DNA of 64,000 nt from Acidimicrobiales bacterium (lineage in GTDB: Bacteria > Actinomycetota > Acidimicrobiia > Acidimicrobiales > Aldehydirespiratoraceae): contig JAWKIR010000002.1 in NCBI GenBank assembly GCA_041394245.1, positions 124,001 through 188,000 on the forward strand, in the 5' to 3' direction. The position numbers and the translations under genes are program-made. Shown here piece after piece: positions 23,825-31,818 of this stretch. Position 1 is the first letter of the stretch. Every line of letters begins with the position of its first letter. Under the pieces are notes generated by a model that was not told the origin of the DNA, did no database searches, and saw only the letters and a list, made by a program, of their open reading frames with translations.

Positions 23825-24838
23825 TCAGGCCTCGTGGCTCGCGGTCCACGCCAGCACGTCGTCGGCCGTCCAGGTGTTGACGATGTCGTCGATCGGCACC
23901 CCGCAGCGGACCGCCTTGTCGGCGCCGTATGGCTGCCACTCGAGCTGGCCGGTCGCGTGGGCGTCGGTGTTGATGGCGACCTTGCACCCCCATTCGATCG
24001 CGAGCTCGAGCAGCTCCTCCGGGGGGTCCTGGCGTTCGGGGCGGCAGTTGATCTCCACCGCCGTGTCGAACTGGGCGCAGGCGGCGAAGACGATCTCGGC
24101 ATCGAACTCCGACGGCGGGCGGCCCCGGCCGATCAGCTTGCGGTTGGTGCAGTGGCCGAGCACGTCGGTGTGCGGACTGGCGATCGCCATGACCATGCGC
24201 CGGGTCATCTCGTCGCGGGGAAGCTTCAGCTTCGAGTGCACGCTGGCGACGACGAGGTCGAGGCGGGCCAGCATCTCGTCGGCGAGGTCGAGGGTGCCGT
24301 CCTCGAAGATGTCGACTTCCATACCGGTGAGCAGACGGAACGGCGCCAGCTCCGCGTTGAGCTGCTCGATCTCGTCGAGTTGGCGGGTCAGGCGTTGTTC
24401 GTCGAGCCCGTGGGCGATGGTGAGGCGGGCCGAGTGGTCGGTCACCACCATCCATTCGTGGCCGATCCCGATGGCCGTCTCGGCCATGGCCCGGAGCGGC
24501 GCGCCGCCGTCGGACCAGGTGGTGTGGGCATGACAGTCGCCCCGTAGGGCGGTGAGCACGGCGCGGCCGCTGCCGATCGGGATCCGGCTGCGTTCGTCGA
24601 GGCGGGCCAGGTAGCCGTCGTCGTTGTCGTCGAGCGCGTCGACGATCACCTCGGCGGTGGACTTTCCGATCCCCTCCAGGTCGGTGAGCGTGCCGGCGGC
24701 GGCGCGAGCGGCGATCTCGCCGGGGCCGACCTCGACAACGACCTCGATCGCCCGCTGGAACGCCCGCACCTTCTGCGGGGGCGCGAGTTCACGATCGAGA
24801 TAGTGGACTGCTCGGCGCAACGCGGCCACGGGCTCCAT
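23825..24838 (-). CDS. PHP-domain phosphoesterase with N-terminal helix-hairpin-helix
   Basis: 337 residues. The N-terminal part (1-90) has an HhH DNA-binding-like element, LTDLEGIGKSTAEVI, as in the PolX beta-polymerase family. The rest is a PHP metallo-phosphoesterase with DCHAHTTWSDG, VTDHS, GMEVDI, ASVHSK, LGHCTNR, EINCRPERQDPP and NTDAHATGQL as metal-ligand segments. A polymerase domain is absent, so it looks like a PolX tail acting alone, possibly in DNA repair or as a histidinol-phosphatase-like enzyme (inference). It is leaderless, with TACCGT 6 bases before the ATG. Confidence 0.87.
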   Translation of the reverse strand: MEPVAALRRAVHYLDRELAPPQKVRAFQRAIEVVVEVGPGEIAARAAAGTLTDLEGIGKSTAEVIVDALDDNDDGYLARLDERSRIPIGSGRAVLTALRGDCHAHTTWSDGGAPLRAMAETAIGIGHEWMVVTDHSARLTIAHGLDEQRLTRQLDEIEQLNAELAPFRLLTGMEVDIFEDGTLDLADEMLARLDLVVASVHSKLKLPRDEMTRRMVMAIASPHTDVLGHCTNRKLIGRGRPPSEFDAEIVFAACAQFDTAVEINCRPERQDPPEELLELAIEWGCKVAINTDAHATGQLEWQPYGADKAVRCGVPIDDIVNTWTADDVLAWTASHEA

Positions 24839-24844
24839 CGTCCC

Positions 24845-24850
24845 ACGGTA
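24845..24850 (-). promoter_or_regulatory. -10 hexamer TACCGT, leaderless promoter of the PHP gene
   Basis: It ends 6 bases before the ATG at 24838. Confidence 0.55.
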
Positions 24851-24873
24851 GCCGTGGTGGTCGGCGGGACGGC

Positions 24874-25212
24874 TCAGAGGCTGGTGAGGTCGTTGACGAC
24901 GAGGACCACGAGCAGGCCGATGATGCCGAGGTTGATCGCGGTCATCGGCCACTTCCACTTGTGGTCGGCGCGATGGAAGCGCCGGATGCTGACCATGTTG
25001 GCCACGATCGCAGCGATGCCGATCGGCACCCCGATCCACGGCCCGGCGCCGGTGCCGAAACCGATGATCGGGAAGATGAACGGGATCAGCACGTAGGTGA
25101 GTGTGCAGCGCACCGCCGAGACGGCGATGGACTTCGAGAACGCACGCTCGGCAGCGACGGTGTCGCCCTTGGACTTGCTCGTTGCGGACGGTGCCGCGGT
25201 CGTGTCGGTCAC
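24874..25212 (-). CDS. Hypothetical small membrane protein
   Basis: 112 residues starting at a GTG. The first 40 residues are polar (Thr/Ser/Lys-rich). Two or three hydrophobic segments follow (TYVLIPFIFPIIGFG, IGVPIGIAAIVANMVSI and INLGIIGLLVVLVVNDL) with a basic loop RRFHRADHKWKWP between the last two. No family is recognised. Coding is supported by codon bias and by a TACCGT hexamer 8 bases upstream. It is divergent from ychF, with only 45 bases between the starts. Confidence 0.7.
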   Translation of the reverse strand: MTDTTAAPSATSKSKGDTVAAERAFSKSIAVSAVRCTLTYVLIPFIFPIIGFGTGAGPWIGVPIGIAAIVANMVSIRRFHRADHKWKWPMTAINLGIIGLLVVLVVNDLTSL

Positions 25213-25220
25213 GGGGCCCA

Positions 25221-25226
25221 ACGGTA
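25221..25226 (-). promoter_or_regulatory. -10 hexamer TACCGT, leaderless promoter of the membrane-protein gene
   Basis: It ends 8 bases before the GTG at 25212. It lies back-to-back with the ychF promoter. Confidence 0.5.
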
Positions 25227-25242
25227 GCCGACCCCTCGTAGA

Positions 25243-25248
25243 TAGCCT
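25243..25248 (+). promoter_or_regulatory. -10 hexamer TAGCCT, leaderless promoter of ychF
   Basis: It ends 9 bases before the ATG at 25258. Confidence 0.55.
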
Positions 25249-25257
25249 CGGCCGGGT

Positions 25258-26331
25258 ATGGAACGATTCGGATTCGTCGGTCTCCCCAACGCGGGCAAGA
25301 GTTCTCTCTACAACGCACTCGCGGGCGGCGGTGCGCACGCCGCGCCCTACGCATTCGCCACGACGGATCCCAACGTCGGCGTCGCCAAGGTGCCCGATCA
25401 TCGGCTCGACCAGCTCGCGGTCATGAGCGCCAGCAAGAACGTGGTCCACGCCGCCGTGCAGTTCACCGACATCGGCGGTCTCGTCGAAGGGGCGAGCCAC
25501 GGCGAGGGCCTCGGCAACGCGTTCCTCTCCCACATCCGCGAGGTCGACGCGATCGTCTTCGTCCTGCGCGCCTTCCCCGACAGCGACGTGCCCGGTCCGT
25601 CCGATCCGCTCGAGCACCTCCGCGTGGTCGAGATCGAACTCGCGCTCGCCGACCTCGCCAGTGCCGAGAAGGCGCTCGACAAGACCAGCCGGATGCTCAA
25701 GGGCGACAGCTCGCTGAAGCCGACCGTCGCGCTCCTGCAGACCTGTGTCGATCATCTCGCCGACGGCACACCTCTCTATCGTGCCGATCTCCCGGCCGCG
25801 GATCGGGCGGAGCTCAAGGAGTTCTTCTTCCTCACCAACAAGCCCGTCATGGCGGTGCTCAACATCGGCGAGGACCAGATCGGTCAGGAAGACGAGATCG
25901 CCGCGCCGGTACGGGCCGAACTCGACGGTGCCGAAGTCGTGGTGCTCAGCGTCCAGCTCGAGGCCGAGGCGGCGCTGATGGACGCCGACGAGCGCCAGGA
26001 GATGCTCGAAGCGCTCGGGCTGGGCGAGGGTGCGGTGCCGCGGTTCCTCACGTCCGCCTACCACATGCTCGGGCTCCGGACCTTCCTCACGACGGGGGAG
26101 AAGGAGAGCCGCGCGTGGACCTTCCGCGCCGGTTCGACCGCGCCCGAGTGTGCCGGTGTGATCCACACCGACTTCCAGCGCGGCTTCATCCGCGCCGAGA
26201 CCATCCAGTGGGACGAACTACTCGCCGCCGGCTCGTGGTCAGCGGCCCGCGACGTCGGCAAGGTCCGGTCCGAAGGCAAGGACTACATCGCCCAGGACGG
26301 CGATGTGATGGAGTTCCGCTTCAATGTCTAG
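25258..26331 (+). CDS. ychF: Ribosome-binding ATPase YchF (Obg family)
   Basis: Translation-associated P-loop protein that hydrolyses ATP rather than GTP. The 357 residues include P-loop GLPNAGKSS (8-16), switch region DPNVGVAKVPD, the G3 motif DIGGLVEGAS and the nucleotide-specificity motif NIGE in place of NKxD, the change that goes with ATP use. The C-terminal TGS domain ends IAQDGDVMEFRFNV, the normal YchF ending. It is a single gene with its own leaderless promoter, followed by a pair of 21-bp repeats. Confidence 0.96.
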   Translation: MERFGFVGLPNAGKSSLYNALAGGGAHAAPYAFATTDPNVGVAKVPDHRLDQLAVMSASKNVVHAAVQFTDIGGLVEGASHGEGLGNAFLSHIREVDAIVFVLRAFPDSDVPGPSDPLEHLRVVEIELALADLASAEKALDKTSRMLKGDSSLKPTVALLQTCVDHLADGTPLYRADLPAADRAELKEFFFLTNKPVMAVLNIGEDQIGQEDEIAAPVRAELDGAEVVVLSVQLEAEAALMDADERQEMLEALGLGEGAVPRFLTSAYHMLGLRTFLTTGEKESRAWTFRAGSTAPECAGVIHTDFQRGFIRAETIQWDELLAAGSWSAARDVGKVRSEGKDYIAQDGDVMEFRFNV

Positions 26332-26383
26332 CCGGGCGTAGCCGGAGCCCTCATCGTCTGCTCCGGGCGTAGCCGGAGCCCTC
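26332..26383. repeat. Two 21-bp direct repeats after ychF
   Basis: The same 21 bases, beginning CCGGGCGTAGCCGGAGCCC, occur at 26332-26352 and 26363-26383. The second copy with its flank forms a small stem, CTCCGG/CCGGAG. This may be a tandem terminator or a repeat element at the 3' end of ychF. There is no T tract. Confidence 0.5.
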
Positions 26384-26455
26384 TCAGTCCTTCTTCGGGT
26401 TGTGGTTGGGGCCGAGGGTCTTCTCGAGGTGTTTGTAGACGGCGTTGCCCGTCAC
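26384..26455 (-). CDS. Candidate micro-ORF, 23 residues
   Basis: A GTG-started reading frame, (M)TGNAVYKHLEKTLGPNHNPK and then KD, in which nearly every codon ends in G or C, as in real genes here. The open frame continues upstream through a Gly-rich stretch without a convincing start, so the true start is uncertain and no ribosome binding site or leaderless promoter is clear. It could be a fragment or a real micro-protein. Function unknown. Confidence 0.35.
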   Translation of the reverse strand: MTGNAVYKHLEKTLGPNHNPKKD

Positions 26456-26563
26456 CCGTCCGCCGCCGCCCGGATACCCACGGGTCGACCGTAACCCGAT
26501 CGGCGCGGTCGAGTCTCAACACCCGTGGCTTTCCCTCCCGAACTTCGTCCACGATCCGCCCCG

Positions 26564-26585
26564 CCTGCCTACCGGCAGGTAGGCT
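26564..26585. promoter_or_regulatory. Inverted repeat over the -10 box of the desaturase gene
   Basis: CCTGCCTACCGGCAGGTAGG (26564-26583) folds in two registers (CCTGCC/GGCAGG and CTACC/GGTAG). It overlaps the TAGGCT hexamer at 26580-26585, which ends 10 bases before the ATG at 26596. Position and symmetry suit a repressor operator controlling the desaturase. Confidence 0.45.
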
Positions 26586-26595
26586 GACGCCCATC

Positions 26596-27525
26596 ATGGT
26601 GAATCCTGCTGATCTCCCCATCGTCGAGGCGCTCGAAGCGACCGCCGAGGCCCTCCTCGAACGCCACCTGGCCACCACCAAGGAGTGGTTCCCCCACGCG
26701 CTCGTCCCGTGGAGCCAGGCGCTCGACTACGAGCCCGACTACGAGTGGCAGCCCGACGACGCCACGATCCCTCCCGCGGTGCGCAGCGCGCTCTTCGTCA
26801 ACGTCCTCACCGAGGACAACCTGCCCTTCTACTTCCGCGACATCGAGCGGATGTTCGGTCGCGATGGCGCCTGGGGCGAATGGGTACGCCGCTGGACGGC
26901 CGAGGAAGGCCGCCACGGCATGGTGCTCAACACCTACCTGCAGGCGACCCGAGCGCTCGACCCGGTCGAGTTGGAGCGGGCCCGGATGATCCAGGTGCAG
27001 ACCGGGGCCGTCCCCGAGCCGCCGAGCGCGGCCGAGGGCCTCGCCTACGTGTCGCTGCAGGAACTGGCGACCCGGATCTCGCACTTCAACACCGGCAACC
27101 TGCTCGATGATCCCGTCGGCCGACAGATCATGCGGCGGGTCGCCGCCGACGAGAACCTGCACTTCCTGTTCTATCGCGACGCCCTCAGCGCGATCATCGA
27201 GATCGACCCGTCGTCGGCGGTCATGGCGATGGAGAAGCAGACGACCGACTTCGCCATGCCGGGTCTGGGCATCCCCGGATTCAACGACCATGCCAAGGCG
27301 ATCGCCGATGCGGGGATCTACGACCTCGCGATCCACCACGACCAGATCCTCCAGCCGGTGATCATGCGTGACTGGGCACTCGAGTCGATCGAAGGACTCT
27401 CCGCCGAGGCCGAGCAGGCGCGTGAGCGACTCGTGAAGTACATCGGCCGTGTCGGTCGGGTCGGGGCGCGGATCGCGGCCCGCCGCGAGGAGCGGGCCGG
27501 CGAACGCGAACCCGCGGTGGTCTGA
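26596..27525 (+). CDS. Acyl-ACP desaturase (FA_desaturase_2 family)
   Basis: Soluble di-iron enzyme of 309 residues that inserts a double bond into acyl chains on ACP, or a DesA-like homologue as in mycobacteria. Iron ligands: E73 (LTEDNLP), E104 and H107 (EEGRH), E156 and E186 with H189 (DENLH). The C-terminus is Arg/Glu-rich. An inverted repeat covers its promoter, which suggests regulation by lipid state (inference). It is the second ferritin-fold di-iron protein in this window. Confidence 0.92.
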   Translation: MVNPADLPIVEALEATAEALLERHLATTKEWFPHALVPWSQALDYEPDYEWQPDDATIPPAVRSALFVNVLTEDNLPFYFRDIERMFGRDGAWGEWVRRWTAEEGRHGMVLNTYLQATRALDPVELERARMIQVQTGAVPEPPSAAEGLAYVSLQELATRISHFNTGNLLDDPVGRQIMRRVAADENLHFLFYRDALSAIIEIDPSSAVMAMEKQTTDFAMPGLGIPGFNDHAKAIADAGIYDLAIHHDQILQPVIMRDWALESIEGLSAEAEQARERLVKYIGRVGRVGARIAARREERAGEREPAVV

Positions 27526-27572
27526 GACCGGTGCGTCCGGTGTCGCGTCACCCGCGGGCGTGTCAGGACGTT

Positions 27573-27578
27573 TAGATT
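27573..27578 (+). promoter_or_regulatory. -10 hexamer TAGATT, leaderless promoter of DUF192/rsmI
   Basis: It ends 6 bases before the ATG at 27585. Confidence 0.55.
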
Positions 27579-27584
27579 TCGGTC

Positions 27585-27914
27585 ATGCCGTGGCTCGTCG
27601 CTGAGGATCGTGTTGTGGCCTCGCTCGAGGTGGCCGACACGCGCCGTTCCCGTCGTCGCGGGCTCCTCGGCCGCGACGGCATCGAGGGGGCGATCATGCT
27701 CACGCCGGCTCGCTCGGTGCACACGGTTCGGATGCGGTTCGCGATCGATGTCGCCCACGTCGACGCCGACATGGTCGTGCGCTCGGTCGTGACGATGCGG
27801 CCCTACCGGCTGGGCCGTTGGCACCCGAGATGTCGACACGTCATCGAGGCCGAGGCGGGCTCGCTGCGGCGTTGGGGCATCGAGCCCGGCGTGACGATCG
27901 ACGTCACGTCGTGA
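27585..27914 (+). CDS. DUF192 family protein
   Basis: 109-residue single-domain protein of the COG1430 type. The family landmarks are the early RGLLGRDGIEGAIMLTPARS segment, then VHTVRMRFAIDVAHVDAD and the C-terminal VIEAEAGSLRRWGIEPG. The fold is known from structures, but no enzymatic role is settled. Unlike many members it has no signal peptide here. The stop codon overlaps the GTG of rsmI (GTGA), so the two are co-translated from one leaderless message. Confidence 0.85.
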   Translation: MPWLVAEDRVVASLEVADTRRSRRRGLLGRDGIEGAIMLTPARSVHTVRMRFAIDVAHVDADMVVRSVVTMRPYRLGRWHPRCRHVIEAEAGSLRRWGIEPGVTIDVTS

Positions 27915-28759
27915 GCGGGACGCTCGTCCTCGTCGCGACGCCGATCGGAAATCTCGGTGACCTGGCCCCGCGGGCCGTGGAAGAACTCGACGGCGCCGCC
28001 CTCGTCTGCTGTGAGGACACGCGCCGCACCGGTCGCCTGCTCGCCCACGCGGGTGTCGCCGATGCTCGCCTCCGTCGCGTCGACGACCACACCGAGCGGC
28101 GCGCCGCCGCGGAGGTGCTCGATCTCCTCGCCTCCGGCTCGCGAGTGGCGCTGGTGTCCGATGCGGGCACGCCCGGCATCTCCGATCCCGGCGCCCGGCT
28201 CGTCGATGCCGTGCTCGATGCCGGGTTCGAGGTGTCGGTCGTTCCCGGTCCGGTCGCCGCGATCGCCGCGCTCGTGGCCAGTGGCCTCCCCACGGACCGC
28301 TTCGTCTTCGAGGGATTCCTGCCCCGCAAGGGCCGGGAGCGGGGTCGGCGGCTGGACGAGATCGCCCACGAACGACGCACGGTCGTCCTCTACGAATCTC
28401 CGAACCGGATCGGCGCGACGCTCGTTGCGCTCGCCGAGGTCTGTGGTGCCGAGCGTCGGGCTGTGGTCGCTCGGGAGTTGACCAAGCTGCACGAGGAGTT
28501 CGTCCGGGGCACGCTCGCCGAGCTCTCGGAGTGGGCCGTCACGACCCCCAAGGGCGAGATCGTCCTCGTGATCGAGGGTGCCCCCGAGGCCGACGAGGCG
28601 ACCGACGACGAGATTCTCGCCGCGCTCCGGACCGCGCTCGACACCGGCAGTTCCGCCCGTGATGCCGCGGATTCCGTGGCCACCGCGCTCGGGGTGGGAC
28701 GGCGCCGGGCCTACCAGTTGACGCTCGGCATCCCCGGGGGTGTCACACCCCCTTCGTAG
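27911..28759 (+). CDS. rsmI: 16S rRNA 2'-O-methyltransferase RsmI
   Basis: Methylates the 2'-OH of C1402 in the decoding centre of 16S rRNA using SAM. The 282 residues open with TLVLVATPIGNLGDLAPRAV and include CCEDTRRTGRLL, the SAM-loop SDAGTPGISDPG and the VPGPVAAIAALVASGLPTDR segment, all characteristic. The GTG at 27911 is preferred since the longer frame starts inside DUF192. Its stop codon TAG doubles as the first half of the -10 box of rmuC. Confidence 0.96.
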   Translation: MSGTLVLVATPIGNLGDLAPRAVEELDGAALVCCEDTRRTGRLLAHAGVADARLRRVDDHTERRAAAEVLDLLASGSRVALVSDAGTPGISDPGARLVDAVLDAGFEVSVVPGPVAAIAALVASGLPTDRFVFEGFLPRKGRERGRRLDEIAHERRTVVLYESPNRIGATLVALAEVCGAERRAVVARELTKLHEEFVRGTLAELSEWAVTTPKGEIVLVIEGAPEADEATDDEILAALRTALDTGSSARDAADSVATALGVGRRRAYQLTLGIPGGVTPPS

Positions 28760-28762
28760 CAT
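28757..28762 (+). promoter_or_regulatory. -10 hexamer TAGCAT overlapping the rsmI stop
   Basis: It ends 7 bases before the ATG at 28770. Its TAG is the stop codon of rsmI. Confidence 0.5.
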
Positions 28763-28769
28763 CCGGTTC

Positions 28770-30116
28770 ATGGAACCTGTGCTCGTGATCTCCCTGGTCG
28801 CCTCCCTCTTCATCGCTGCCGGTCTCGGCGTTGCCGTCGGTCTCCACCTCGTTCGCTCCCGACAGGGCGCCCAGGACGAGGCGATCGTGCGGCTCGCCGC
28901 CGAGCTGGCGGCCCGCCAGGATTCCAGCGTCGAAGGGGTGGTCGAGCGGGTCGTCGCAGTGGCGGGCGAGAGCTTCGACAGTCGCTTGCAGACGGGCACC
29001 GCCGAGCTCGAACACCGGCGGGAGGCGATCGATCTGCGGCTCACCGGCACCCAGCAGCGCATCGACGAGCAGCTCGGCAACGTCGTCGCGTCGTTGCAGG
29101 CGAAGATCGAAGAGGTCGACAAGATCGTCGCCGAGCGGGTCGGCGGCATGTCCGAGACGATGGACGCCAGGGTCGGCGGCATGTCGAAGACCCTCGGACA
29201 TCAGGTCACGTCCATGGGCAGCGAACTCCAGCAGGTCCGGACCCTCGTCGCCCAGCTCCAGAAGGAACGGGCGCAGCAGCACGGGCAGTTCGTCGAGAGC
29301 CTCGAGGCCGCGACCCGTCAGCAGAAGGTGCTCGCCGAGACGACCCAGCACCTCCGTGAAGCACTCGCCAGCCCCCAGGCCCGTGGCCAGTGGGGCGAGC
29401 GCATGGCCGAAGACGTGCTGCGGGCCGCCGGGATGCGCGAGGGCCTCAACTATCGCAAGCAGCGCACGATCGACGGCGGCACCAAGCCCGACTTCACCTT
29501 CCTCCTGCCCGATGACCGCCAGCTCCACATGGACGTCAAGTTCCCGGTCACCAACTATCTGCGGTATCTCGAGGCGCCCAGCGACGCCGAGGCCCTCGCG
29601 CTGCGCGATCGCTTCCTGAAAGACGTGCGCGAGCGGATCAAGGAGCTGAGCGGACGCGGCTACGCGGCGACCGACACGACCGTCGGCTATCTGCTGCTGT
29701 TCATCCCCAACGAGAGCGTCTACGGGTTCATCCACGAGAACGACATGACGCTTCTCGACGACGCCCTCGGCCAACGCGTCGTACTGTGCTCGCCGACCAC
29801 GCTGTTCGCCGTGCTCGCGGTCATCCGCCAGGCGATGGACACCTTCGCCGTGGAGCAGGCGACCGAGGAGATCCTCGAATGTCTGGCCGGGTTCGGCGAG
29901 CAGTGGCAGAAGTTCTCGGGTCAGATCGACAAGGTCGAGCGCCACATCGACACCCTCAGTCGGAGCTTCGCCGACCTGTCGGGGACCCGTCGTCGCCAAC
30001 TCGAACGTCAACTCGATCGCATCGACGACGTCCGGTCGCGCACCGGCGTCGACACCGACGCCATGGTCCTCGGATCGGCCTCGAGCCCGGTGCTTCGCGA
30101 CGTGACGGCGAGCTGA
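28770..30116 (+). CDS. rmuC: DNA recombination protein RmuC
   Basis: 448 residues: an N-terminal membrane anchor (VLVISLVASLFIAAGLGVAV), a long coiled-coil rich in Gln/Glu/Arg (about 60-200), then a nuclease-like domain of PD-(D/E)xK type with RGQWGERMAEDVLRAAGM, PDFTFLLPDDRQLHMDVKFP and YLLLFIPNESVYGF. RmuC limits DNA inversions in E. coli and its biochemistry is unclear. The ATG at 28770 fits both the leaderless promoter and the membrane anchor; an earlier in-frame start lies inside rsmI. Confidence 0.93.
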   Translation: MEPVLVISLVASLFIAAGLGVAVGLHLVRSRQGAQDEAIVRLAAELAARQDSSVEGVVERVVAVAGESFDSRLQTGTAELEHRREAIDLRLTGTQQRIDEQLGNVVASLQAKIEEVDKIVAERVGGMSETMDARVGGMSKTLGHQVTSMGSELQQVRTLVAQLQKERAQQHGQFVESLEAATRQQKVLAETTQHLREALASPQARGQWGERMAEDVLRAAGMREGLNYRKQRTIDGGTKPDFTFLLPDDRQLHMDVKFPVTNYLRYLEAPSDAEALALRDRFLKDVRERIKELSGRGYAATDTTVGYLLLFIPNESVYGFIHENDMTLLDDALGQRVVLCSPTTLFAVLAVIRQAMDTFAVEQATEEILECLAGFGEQWQKFSGQIDKVERHIDTLSRSFADLSGTRRRQLERQLDRIDDVRSRTGVDTDAMVLGSASSPVLRDVTAS

Positions 30117-30153
30117 CCCGGGGAATAGTCCGCTGGGGTTCCCGGGCCGCCGG

Positions 30154-30159
30154 TAGCCT
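30154..30159 (+). promoter_or_regulatory. -10 hexamer TAGCCT, leaderless promoter of metG
   Basis: It ends 8 bases before the ATG at 30168. That spacing favours this ATG over the one at 30162. Confidence 0.55.
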
Positions 30160-30167
30160 CGATGCCC

Positions 30168-31805
30168 ATGGCCACCCCCGTTCTCGTCGCTGTCGCCTGG
30201 CCCTACGCGTCGGGCTCACGTCACCTCGGCCACCTCGCCGGGGCCTATCTCCCGGCCGACGTGTTCGCTCGTCACCAGCGGCGGGTGGGCAACGAGGTGC
30301 TGATGGTGTCGGGGTCAGATGTTCACGGCACCCCGATCACGGTGCGAGCCGACGCCGAGGGTGTGACGCCGCAGGACATCGTCGATCGGTACCACAACGA
30401 GTTCGTCGCCCAGTGGGAGCAGATCGGCATCTCGTGGGACAACTACACCACCACGGGCACCGCCAATCACGCCCGGGTCACCCAGGAGATGTTCCTCGCC
30501 CAACTGGCCAACGGCCACATCGACAAGCGGATGTCCGACCAGTTCTACGACCCGGAGGCCGAGCGATTCCTGCCCGACCGCTACATCGAGGGCACCTGCC
30601 CCAACTGCGGCTACGAAGAGGCCCGCGGTGATCAGTGCGACAACTGTGGTCGCACCATCGACGCCATCGAACTGGGCAATCCCCGCTCCAAGATCAGCGG
30701 CGCCACCCCGGAACTGCGGGCCACCGAGCACTTCTACTATCGCTACTCCGACTTCACCGAACGACTCGCCGAGTGGCTGAAGGCCAAGGAGGGGTGGCGG
30801 CCCCACGTCGTGAACTTCGCGCTCGGGTGGACCGAGGAAGAGGGGCTGCACGACCGGGCGATCACCCGAGATCTCGATTGGGGCATCGAGCTCCCCGTCG
30901 ACGATCTCGGCCCGGGCAAGCGCATCTATGTCTGGTACGACGCCGTCATCGGATACCTCTCGGCTGCGAAGGAGTGGGCCGTCAACCAGGGCGATCCGGA
31001 GCGCTGGCGGCATTGGTGGGAGAACGACGAGTCGCGCCACGTGTATTTCGTCGGCAAGGACAACATCCCGTTCCACTGCCTGTTCTGGCCCGCCCAGCTC
31101 ATGGGAGCCGGTGACCTGCACCTGCCCGACGACGTGCCGGCCAACCAGTACATCACCTTCAAGGGCGGCAAGGCGTCGGCCAGTCGGGGCGTCGGTCTCA
31201 CGATCGAAGAGGGTCTGCGTCTGTTCCAGCCCGATGGGCTCCGCTACGCGCTCGCGGCCAACTTCCCTGAACAGGCCGACACCGACATCTCCATCGAGGA
31301 GATCGCCCGGCGGATCAACGAGGAGCTGGTCGCCACCTGGGGCAATCTCGTCAACCGGGTGCTGTCGATGGTCAACAAGAACCATGGCGTTCAACCGGAG
31401 AGCGAGGGCCGCACCGCCGAAGACGAGGCTGTCCTCGCCGCCGTCGATGCTGCACTCGTGACCGCCGGTGAGCAGATCGAGCGGGTCGAGCTCCGTAGCG
31501 CCCTGCGCACCGCCATGGACGGAGCCCAGGCGATCAACGCCTACCTCAACGCCACCGAGCCATGGAAGCTTGCGAAGTCGGATCCAGAACGCTCCGCGGT
31601 GGTGCTGGCCACTGCGCTCGATGCCGTCAACGGCATCCGCATTGCGTTCACACCGTTCCTGCCGTTCAGCTCGGCGGTGCTCGACGCTGCCCTGGGCGAG
31701 GTCGTGGGCTGGCGACGGGTCCCCGTGCCGCCGGGCACCGTGATCGAGAAGCCGACACCGATCTTCACCAAGGTCGATCTCGACGAACTCCTCGCCGACG
31801 ACTGA
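30168..31805 (+). CDS. metG: Methionyl-tRNA synthetase
   Basis: Class I enzyme that charges tRNA-Met, 545 residues. HIGH-like motif HLGH (19-22) lies in WPYASGSRHLGHLAG. The four-cysteine zinc knuckle is C144/C147/C157/C160 (CPNCG...CDNCG). In place of KMSKS it reads KASAS (335-339) followed by RGVG, so the second lysine of the motif is missing. It ends after the anticodon-binding domain without a C-terminal EMAP-like extension. It leads a run with tatD, an Rpf-like gene and rsmA, the usual bacterial metG-tatD-rsmA order. Confidence 0.93.
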   Translation: MATPVLVAVAWPYASGSRHLGHLAGAYLPADVFARHQRRVGNEVLMVSGSDVHGTPITVRADAEGVTPQDIVDRYHNEFVAQWEQIGISWDNYTTTGTANHARVTQEMFLAQLANGHIDKRMSDQFYDPEAERFLPDRYIEGTCPNCGYEEARGDQCDNCGRTIDAIELGNPRSKISGATPELRATEHFYYRYSDFTERLAEWLKAKEGWRPHVVNFALGWTEEEGLHDRAITRDLDWGIELPVDDLGPGKRIYVWYDAVIGYLSAAKEWAVNQGDPERWRHWWENDESRHVYFVGKDNIPFHCLFWPAQLMGAGDLHLPDDVPANQYITFKGGKASASRGVGLTIEEGLRLFQPDGLRYALAANFPEQADTDISIEEIARRINEELVATWGNLVNRVLSMVNKNHGVQPESEGRTAEDEAVLAAVDAALVTAGEQIERVELRSALRTAMDGAQAINAYLNATEPWKLAKSDPERSAVVLATALDAVNGIRIAFTPFLPFSSAVLDAALGEVVGWRRVPVPPGTVIEKPTPIFTKVDLDELLADD

Positions 31806-31818
31806 GGGATCGCGAGCG

